A stretch of DNA of 64,000 nucleotides from positions 25,826-89,825 of the forward strand of contig NZ_CAMLHO010000007.1 of the NCBI RefSeq assembly GCF_946479765.1, written 5' to 3'. The DNA is from an uncultured Aliivibrio sp. Its GTDB lineage: Bacteria; Pseudomonadota; Gammaproteobacteria; Enterobacterales; Vibrionaceae. Below, piece by piece: positions 59,191 to 64,000 of the stretch (position 1 is the first letter of the stretch; each line of letters begins with the position of its first letter). Made by a program: the position numbers and the translations under genes. The notes beneath the pieces are model-generated. The model was given only the letters and a program-made list of their open reading frames with translations. It did not search any database and was not told the origin of the DNA.

Positions 59191-60132
59191 GCTTCGCTTG
59201 AATTCAGCAAATGCTCTAGTGTGAATCAGAACATCTTCAATGCCTTGTTCGTCATTTAACAAGTCAGCCAAAGAGCATTTGTGCTCAGGTAAGCCCTTAA
59301 CCTTATAGTGTGGGTCCGTAAGAAGATAGTCTTTCCAAGCTTTAGGTACTGAACCTAACACTTCCTTATCTGATAACAGAGTTAATATTTCTTCTACCTT
59401 AACTGGATACTTAAACCATGATATGGGTTTAAGTGCTGGTCCTCGTCTATTCGCTACATAAGGAGGGAGTTGGGATAAAATCAATTCAGCTTCTTGAATA
59501 GATCCTATTGTCCAATCTGCCATATTCACCAATTCACCATTAGGTCTACGGGTGGGATGATTTTCAACAATCGGCGCAATGTACCCAATCTTAACTTTAC
59601 GATCTGATATATCATTGAAAGCTCTTATTTTTTCTAAAGCTGGCAAAATATCGGTATCGTTAGTTACAAACACAATTTGCTCAAGATTAGGATCGAGTAG
59701 GGCATCAAAAACAGCTTCAACAGCAACATTGACATCACTTTTCTTCTCTTCAAGCTTCCAAACTTTAACTCGACTAGAGTCCTTAGGTAATATCTCTTTA
59801 CCATTTTTATCCAACTCATAAGCTGGATATGTCACTGGATTACACTGATACTTCCCTGGAATCGTTTTGATCTTCGAACCACAAACAAGTTTCAAAGCTT
59901 TATTGTAAGAACGTTGATCGTTGATAGAGTTTGGATCAGAAGCCACATTAGGTAGGATTTCTGCGGTGAAAAACTTTATAGGTTCAATCTCATGTAAAGT
60001 AAAATTGTTGCCATGAGAACGAGGTAAAACATACTTTTCAAGTAACTCATGAATATTGAGCCATTTAAAGTGTGTTCCTTTCAGACAGTTGTAGTAAAAG
60101 CTATAGCCATCAATATAAACTCTGGTTTTCAT
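59176..60132 (-). CDS. NYN/PIN-like domain protein, predicted ribonuclease
   Basis: A 318-aa protein with an NYN (LabA/DUF88-type) fold of the PIN superfamily. Acidic metal-site motifs in order: RVYIDGYSFYYNCL at the N terminus (Asp near residue 6), EEKKSDVNVAVEAVFDALL in the middle, and QIVFVTNDTDILPALEKI, giving the usual D...D...DxD set. The C-terminal third (about 225-318) is unrelated to known domains that I recognise. The ATG at 60132 is chosen because it begins right before the first motif; a longer frame would run through an upstream terminator hairpin. Just upstream lies a predicted small RNA with promoter and terminator. RNase activity is inferred from the fold. Confidence 0.8.
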   Translation of the reverse strand: MKTRVYIDGYSFYYNCLKGTHFKWLNIHELLEKYVLPRSHGNNFTLHEIEPIKFFTAEILPNVASDPNSINDQRSYNKALKLVCGSKIKTIPGKYQCNPVTYPAYELDKNGKEILPKDSSRVKVWKLEEKKSDVNVAVEAVFDALLDPNLEQIVFVTNDTDILPALEKIRAFNDISDRKVKIGYIAPIVENHPTRRPNGELVNMADWTIGSIQEAELILSQLPPYVANRRGPALKPISWFKYPVKVEEILTLLSDKEVLGSVPKAWKDYLLTDPHYKVKGLPEHKCSLADLLNDEQGIEDVLIHTRAFAEFKRSQPNE

Positions 60133-60158
60133 TATTGTTTTTCTTAGCTGTAGAAATG

Positions 60159-60234
60159 AAAAAACCACTCTAAAAAGAGTGGCAATTTCTCCCAATATCT
60201 GGGGTCAAGCCACGCGAGATAATGGGTAGGTATT
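60159..60234 (-). ncRNA. predicted ~76-nt small RNA upstream of the NYN gene
   Basis: Minus-strand unit with promoter, structure and terminator. A 10-bp stem (CCCATTATCT with AGATATTGGG, one mismatch; 60217-60226 with 60191-60200) closes a 16-base loop. The loop's GTGGC can pair with GCCAC at the foot of the terminator hairpin, a possible pseudoknot or switch. The terminator is CCACTC/GAGTGG around six bases with six T (60159-60182). The RNA would end 27 bases before the NYN start. Alternatively it is only a 5' leader attenuator of the NYN mRNA. Not matched to any RNA family. Confidence 0.5.
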
Positions 60235-60240
60235 AAAATC

Positions 60241-60269
60241 ATGATAGTTCTAATGAGTTAAAAAATCAA
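60241..60269 (-). promoter_or_regulatory. predicted promoter for small RNA/NYN unit
   Basis: Minus strand TTGATT (60264-60269), 17-base spacer and TATCAT (60241-60246) form a good sigma-70 promoter with start near 60234. The -35 lies within a large palindrome at 60255-60290. Confidence 0.55.
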
Positions 60270-60290
60270 GTAATATTGATTTTTTAACTC
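60255..60290. repeat. perfect 14-bp palindrome over the NYN promoter
   Basis: GAGTTAAAAAATCA and TGATTTTTTAACTC are exact complements around AGTAATAT. The palindrome covers the -35 of the predicted promoter, so it may be an operator; it could also be a terminator for transcripts from the plus strand. Confidence 0.7.
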
Positions 60291-60333
60291 AAAGGAAAAA
60301 GATGAATGGTCAGCCCTTGCATAGTGCAAAAAA

Positions 60334-60659
60334 GGTTATGACTCCAATCTATTGATTAAAGGTAATACTCACGATCTATAATTGTACCAATAACCTTATC
60401 GTGCATCTCTCTCCCCAAAAGCATGGGCAATAACTCGTTTATATCTTGGCTTAGAGCCAACGTTGGTTTTTCTTATTTCCAACAAATGGCCGTTGCTCAT
60501 CAACTTCGCATATCAATTCAATATTAGCGACATCAAAATCGCTGAAATCCAGCCGTGCCAGTACCATGTTTACGAACAGGAGCCGTTTGATTACAGAATA
60601 GGCAATTAACTTTAATTGTATCCGATCTTAGCATGGAATCAACTGGTTGGCATCATGCC
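60334..60659 (-). mobile_element. decayed, internally deleted IS1-family element
   Basis: Both ends resemble IS1 terminal repeats: GGTTATGACTCCAATCTATTGAT at 60334-60356 differs at few positions from the IS1 end, and the opposite end (60638-60659) reads toward the right as a degenerate partner with GTTGGCATCATGCC. Inside, minus-strand frames match IS1 proteins: an InsA-like zinc finger (VNCLFCNQTAPVRKHGTGTA at about 60595-60535), an InsB-like CEVDEQRPFVGNKKNQRWL, VIAHAFGER and the InsB C terminus DKVIGTIIDREYYL, separated by stops and a deletion. At 326 bp against about 770 for IS1 it is inactive. No target duplication was found. Confidence 0.75.
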
Positions 60660-60682
60660 TCCCCTAAAATACCAGCCTATTA

Positions 60683-60796
60683 GGCATAAACCACTTTCTT
60701 GTTCTTGGCATCAGAGAAAACATCGATGTGAAATTAGCAGTAAGGTACAGAAGTAAGCAAGACGCGATTTAGTTCTAGATCAGAGATAGGCATCAT
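60683..60796 (-). pseudogene. short decayed frame next to the IS1 remnant
   Basis: From ATG 60796 the minus strand reads MMPISDLELNRVLLTSVPYC, a stop, then in the same frame FHIDVFSDAKNKKVVYA and a stop. The 38-codon frame with one stop looks like the end of a lost gene. No family recognised; low confidence. Confidence 0.3.
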
Positions 60797-60970
60797 ACTT
60801 TAGAAACAACGATGAACATAACGTGCAATATAGATCTTATTATTTGATTTAAAAGTAATTTATCTGAAACTGAAAGAGTGTCGCTCTTTAATTTCATGAC
60901 CGATCATAAACGAATATGTCACTTGATGAGCTGCACTACCAATCTATTAGTTATAAACCACGTCTTCTTT

Positions 60971-61138
60971 TGCCGAGTTTGGCACATCACCTGCCAGGTT
61001 TGGCACATCGTCTGCCAGGTCTGGCACATCGTCTGCCAGGTTTGGCACATCGTCTGCCAGGTCTGGCACATCGTCTGCCAGGTTTGGCACATCGTCTGCC
61101 AAGTTTGGCACATCGTCTGCCAAGTTTGGCATATCAAC
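60971..61138. repeat. eight tandem 21-bp repeats with TGCCA-N4-TGGCA
   Basis: Eight head-to-tail copies of TGCCAGGTTTGGCACATCGT-C. Each holds a short dyad TGCCA-GGTT-TGGCA. Copies 1, 7 and 8 are the most diverged; copies 2 to 6 alternate T and C at base 9, suggesting growth by duplication of 42-bp pairs. The 21-bp period equals seven codons, so long spurious frames appear on both strands. The length and direct arrangement are like plasmid iterons or a partition site; function is not shown. Not CRISPR, since there are no spacers. Confidence 0.9.
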
Positions 61139-61164
61139 TCTTCAATTAGATCTGTTCTAATAAA

Positions 61165-61365
61165 TTAGGAAAAATCCCCATACGTGATCCGTTGAATTGC
61201 ATCGAGAACTTTGGTTTTACCTTGTTCAGAATCTAAGACTTCTAATGGACTTAACCCATTGAATATCACTTTTTGTGTTGTGATCCATTCTTCAGACATC
61301 TGTTCATCAGCAAAGAGTTCTAGTAGTTTTTCTCTAACCTCTTTATCTATATGTGCAATCTTCAT
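61165..61365 (-). CDS. small DUF2384 (Xre/MbcA/ParS toxin-binding domain) protein
   Basis: A 66-aa protein. The C-terminal half FNGLSPLEVLDSEQGKTKVL and AIQRITYGDFS matches the toxin-binding domain (DUF2384) of antitoxins of the RES-Xre/ParS-MbcA type; the usual N-terminal helix-turn-helix is missing. The ATG at 61365 has AGGTGA six bases upstream. No RES-domain or other toxin gene is next to it, so it is an orphan. The 21-bp repeat array lies directly downstream. Confidence 0.75.
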   Translation of the reverse strand: MKIAHIDKEVREKLLELFADEQMSEEWITTQKVIFNGLSPLEVLDSEQGKTKVLDAIQRITYGDFS

Positions 61366-61539
61366 TATTGTCACCTATTGTTATTTAAAAATATCTTTTT
61401 AGTCCAAAAAGTTCTATATATCGATCCGTTTGATAAATATCGGTCTTTTTATAATGGATTGATTCTAATGAATTTATATCATTTACAGTCATGTTTTTCT
61501 TCGTTAGTGTTCGCAAAAGCAACGATAAGAAGACATGCA

Positions 61540-61686
61540 ATGGCGTATATAAAATTACCGATCAGCTTACGACGATTAAGATCCCCATACAATGTAGACC
61601 TGTTTATAAATCATGGTGAAGTCAAAGTAGAAGGTCAAACCGTTCTATTTGGAGGCTATCATGAAAATGATTCATATTTTTTTTAG
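61540..61686 (+). CDS. possible 48-aa protein overlapping the relaxase-like gene
   Basis: ATG at 61540 opens MAYIKLPISLRRLRSPYNVD and ends GYHENDSYFF at 61686, overlapping the next gene by 26 bases in another frame. The overlap with a strong ribosome site for the next gene suggests translational coupling. AAGAAG lies upstream. The family is not recognised. Confidence 0.4.
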   Translation: MAYIKLPISLRRLRSPYNVDLFINHGEVKVEGQTVLFGGYHENDSYFF

Positions 61687-63217
61687 TGTACTGAACTTTA
61701 CCTACAGTAATGTCGATCGAAAGAAACTTCAGAAGTCACTTAGCCATTCTTTACGATTATCTAGTGAGCAAGATAAAAGCTCACAATGGTATGAAGAGCT
61801 GGCTCAATCGAACATTTTAACACGGCATGGAAATACAGTAGTTTTAAATAGCTTAGATCAAAATGAGAGATCAGAACTCTTAGATAATCTTCTTCCTGAT
61901 CCAAAAGTTGCGAAGCGAGAGGTGAAGTTAAGGCAAAGAGCTGAGTCTAAGCGTAAATTAAAAAATGCAATTGCATCTGAAAGGAAAAATGGAAATCACG
62001 AGGCTGCTGATTTATTTCAAAACTGGTTAAATTTTCCTGATGATCAAGCTATTCCTCCTAGCTATTGGCATCGTGTAGTGGCAAGACCGCCTGTAATGTG
62101 GGGAAAGAAACAAAGAATGAGGATGCTGGCGGAGTATCATGATTTACACAATATGCTATGTGGTGTAGAGCCAAGAACTAATCAAAGCTATCTTCAAGAA
62201 GTTGTTTTTACTATTCCAAAGCGATGGGAAATTGACACAAGTATTATGCCATTGCAGGTGTACATTGATGCTGTTAGTTCCTTTTATCTACATTATTTTC
62301 CTGATTATGAAATAAAGTTAGGTCTTGGGCATCATGATGAAAGACGGCAGCATGTATCGACGGGAGCGCACTGTCATTTATATATATCGACGTTAAATCA
62401 ATGGACTCAAAAGCGTGATTTATTGAAACAACAATACAATGAAGTCGTTAAATTTCAGCGCTCGTTTGGTCCTGTACATTACATAAGTGCATTGCCGATA
62501 GAAGAAAAAGAAAAAGGTCGAAAATATAAGAGTGCTCTTTTTGAGTTTGATCGAATGTTTTATGCGTTTATTAATAATTATTATCTGAATACATTGGGAC
62601 TAAATGCAGAATTTAGCCCAGAGGTAGAGCGTCGTTCACAACAGCGTAAGTTAATGAATATTCAAGCGAGTCTTCCAAAATCTCAGCGTAGTTTTAATTT
62701 AGAAAGCATGGTGAGGGAAGAGTTAGAAAAGGAACGAGCTGAATTAGATAAGGTGCAGATCCAACTGTCTACGACAGAAAAGCAATTAGCCCAAGCTCAA
62801 GATAGATTGATTATGGCAGAAATCGAATATGGTGAGGAATTGGTGCAATTTGAAGTATTAAAGATGCAGCATCAGAAAAAATCATCTCAGATGGCGATTC
62901 AACTAGCAGAACAACATCTAGAACTAAAACGAGTATCAGACACCATAAATGCGCTGAAGGCACAGCTAACGATTGTAACGAAGCAAGTCAAAAAGGTAAT
63001 CGTGGATGTTATTGAGTATGGTTTCTTTTCACTATTAGCGAAAGCTAACAAAAGACCAAAGTTAGTTGAGAAATACATGAATATGTTTTTGGTGTCTATG
63101 AATGAAAGCTTGCCCGAATTTTTACAGCCATTATCCATATCGGTGGAAAAATTATTGGAAAGTAATATGGCAGAAAAAACCATTAAGAAAGAACTACCAG
63201 GGAATGAGATAAAATAG
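61661..63217 (+). CDS. relaxase-like protein with HxH motif and coiled coil
   Basis: A 518-aa protein. Residues about 165-245 hold YLQEVVFTIPKRWEID and the segment LGHHDERRQHVSTGAHCHLY; the HCH with surrounding hydrophobic strands resembles motif III of MOB/Pre-type HUH relaxases (HxH metal site). A long coiled coil follows (about 340-420, rich in Glu, Gln, Lys and Leu), then a basic C terminus. No Walker or helicase motif is visible. GGAGG six bases before the ATG at 61661 sets the start. A resolvase gene follows. A role in mobilisation or replication of the element is inferred; a true relaxase Tyr was not identified. Confidence 0.5.
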   Translation: MKMIHIFFSVLNFTYSNVDRKKLQKSLSHSLRLSSEQDKSSQWYEELAQSNILTRHGNTVVLNSLDQNERSELLDNLLPDPKVAKREVKLRQRAESKRKLKNAIASERKNGNHEAADLFQNWLNFPDDQAIPPSYWHRVVARPPVMWGKKQRMRMLAEYHDLHNMLCGVEPRTNQSYLQEVVFTIPKRWEIDTSIMPLQVYIDAVSSFYLHYFPDYEIKLGLGHHDERRQHVSTGAHCHLYISTLNQWTQKRDLLKQQYNEVVKFQRSFGPVHYISALPIEEKEKGRKYKSALFEFDRMFYAFINNYYLNTLGLNAEFSPEVERRSQQRKLMNIQASLPKSQRSFNLESMVREELEKERAELDKVQIQLSTTEKQLAQAQDRLIMAEIEYGEELVQFEVLKMQHQKKSSQMAIQLAEQHLELKRVSDTINALKAQLTIVTKQVKKVIVDVIEYGFFSLLAKANKRPKLVEKYMNMFLVSMNESLPEFLQPLSISVEKLLESNMAEKTIKKELPGNEIK

Positions 63218-63224
63218 CCCATAT

Positions 63225-63340
63225 CAATGTCTATTATAACCATACTTAAAATAGACATAGCGAGCTTCACATATCAAACATTAAAAGACAGTATAAAATA
63301 GACAGTGATTAATGGACGGTTTAAATTAGACAAACTGACA
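63225..63340. promoter_or_regulatory. res-like repeats upstream of the serine resolvase gene
   Basis: Half-sites with the core TAGACA or its complement recur: TGTCTATTAT...AAAATAGACA as an inverted pair at 63228-63257 (30 bases), AAAATAGACA ending at 63304 and AAATTAGACA ending at 63332. The spacing and position directly before a resolvase gene resemble a three-subsite res locus of Tn3-type resolvases, which also serves as operator. Confidence 0.6.
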
Positions 63341-63358
63341 TTTATAGGACATAAGAAC

Positions 63359-63976
63359 ATGATAAGAGCTTATCTAAGAGCCTCAACAAGCGATCAGGAT
63401 TCATCTCGCGCAAAAAATGAGTTACGAGAGTTTGTAAAAGTAAGAAATCTTCAGATTGCTTCTTTCTATCAAGAGAATATCTCAGGTACAACAACAGAGC
63501 GTCCAAAGCTTGATCAGTTAATTGAAGACTCAGAAGATGGTGATGTTCTGTTAATCGAAAAAATGGATCGGTTAACCCGCTTACCATTTCAAACTTGGGA
63601 AACATTAAAGAGTAGGATAAAAGCGAAAGGGTTATCCATTGTTGTTGTTGACCAATCAATGACGCATCAAACACTTGTAGATTCAGACGAATCAGTCTCG
63701 GCAATTCAACAAGCGTTAACTAACTTTATGCTTGATCTGGGAGCGGCAATGGCTCGTGATGATTATGAAACTCGACAGAAGCGAGCACAGCAAGGAATAG
63801 CAAAAGCAAAAAAAGAAGGTCGGTATAAGGGCCGCCCAATAAATGTAGAAACAGCTCAAAAGTGTAGAGCAGTGAAGTTATTAGTGGCAGACGGTGAAAC
63901 GATCTCGGCAGCTTGTAAATCTCAAGATGTTGGAAGGGCGACCTATTATAAATACCTACAAGATAAAAGTTACTAA
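63359..63976 (+). CDS. serine resolvase/invertase family recombinase
   Basis: A 205-aa small serine recombinase. N-terminal catalytic domain MIRAYLRASTSDQDSSRAK with the nucleophile Ser (residue 9 or 11), GDVLLIEKMDRLTRL, the long E helix region, and a C-terminal helix-turn-helix (KCRAVKLLVADGETISAAC, then KSQDVGRATYYKYL). Similar to plasmid and Tn3-family resolvases. The ATG at 63359 is used; an extension to 63305 would cross the res-like site. It likely resolves multimers of the element or a plasmid from which it came. Confidence 0.9.
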   Translation: MIRAYLRASTSDQDSSRAKNELREFVKVRNLQIASFYQENISGTTTERPKLDQLIEDSEDGDVLLIEKMDRLTRLPFQTWETLKSRIKAKGLSIVVVDQSMTHQTLVDSDESVSAIQQALTNFMLDLGAAMARDDYETRQKRAQQGIAKAKKEGRYKGRPINVETAQKCRAVKLLVADGETISAACKSQDVGRATYYKYLQDKSY

Positions 63977-64000
63977 TTATAAAAGTAAGGTTAGTTAGTT

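Larger units (their letters stand above)
54696..64000. mobile_element. integrated element at tRNA-Ile, left end and at least 9.3 kb
   Basis: The left boundary is the tRNA 3' fragment at 54696-54743; a P4-type integrase reads inward from it. Genes inside are unlike the core neighbours: an unknown 585-aa protein, TA-like fragments, an NYN nuclease gene, a decayed IS1 copy, tandem repeats, a relaxase-like gene and a resolvase. Gene density is low and remnants are common. The right end is not in the window, and more than one element may be nested here. Confidence 0.75.

Noticed and set aside
60971..61138. CRISPR array
   Set aside because: Repeats are directly contiguous without spacers and no cas genes are present.
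60878..61168. Overlapping frames with 7-aa repeats (for example GLAHRLP or QVWHIVC units) across the tandem array
   Set aside because: They arise because 21 bp is a multiple of three with no stops; frames are open on both strands and lack ribosome sites, so they are not credible genes.

Overview
The window is a low-GC gammaproteobacterial chromosome segment. Gene content and order (argCBG-argH(A), oxyR next to a peroxiredoxin-glutaredoxin hybrid, mrcA/pilMNOPQ-aroKB-damX-dam-rpe-gph-trpS, pabA-argD-astAD-crp, hslVU-ftsN-cytR-priA-rpmE, metJ/metBL, leuO and ilvIH) are typical of Vibrionaceae. The AT-rich composition and protein sequences fit an Aliivibrio (A. fischeri-like) chromosome best. 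This assignment is by recognition, not by alignment.

Bases 1 to about 54,690 are ordinary core genome. Arginine synthesis (1-4858) ends in the argininosuccinate lyase/N-acetylglutamate synthase fusion argH(A). A redox block (5404-8838) holds a disulfide oxidoreductase, a Prx-Grx hybrid and divergent oxyR, with a well-spaced OxyR site between the last two. Next come PBP1A and the divergent type IV pilus assembly operon pilMNOPQ, which runs into aroK-aroB-damX-dam-rpe-gph-trpS. Then follow pabA, arginine/ornithine metabolism (argD, astA, astD, a DUF1338 gene), crp, an OsmC protein, hslVU, ftsN, cytR, priA, rpmE, a malic enzyme, maltoporin, metJ with divergent metBL, leuO, an acyl-CoA ligase, ilvIH, pyruvate kinase and a second acyl-CoA ligase. 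Many gene ends carry clear hairpin terminators. Several operators are readable: MetJ boxes, MalT boxes, CRP sites and an OxyR site. Two short hydrophobic genes (43 and 49 codons) lie in gaps.

From about 54,696 to the end of the window the content changes to an integrated accessory element. Its left edge is a 3' half of a tRNA-Ile(CAU)-like gene that loses tRNA identity at the anticodon stem, followed by a P4-type tyrosine recombinase reading inward. Behind it are a 585-aa protein of unknown function, a decayed Xre-type antitoxin gene, an NYN-domain ribonuclease-like gene, a 326-bp decayed IS1-family copy, eight tandem 21-bp repeats containing TGCCA-N4-TGGCA, an orphan small ParS/MbcA-like (DUF2384) gene, a relaxase-like protein with an HxH motif, and a serine resolvase preceded by res-like repeats. 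The right end of the element, where an intact tRNA is expected, lies beyond the window.

The most interesting unexplained item is the NYN gene. It is preceded by what reads as a complete small-RNA unit: a promoter with 17-bp spacing, a 10-bp stem-loop, a possible 5-bp pseudoknot and an intrinsic terminator ending 27 bases before the nuclease start. That architecture resembles RNA-antitoxin or abortive-infection modules in which a small RNA precedes an RNase gene. It is an inference from sequence only.
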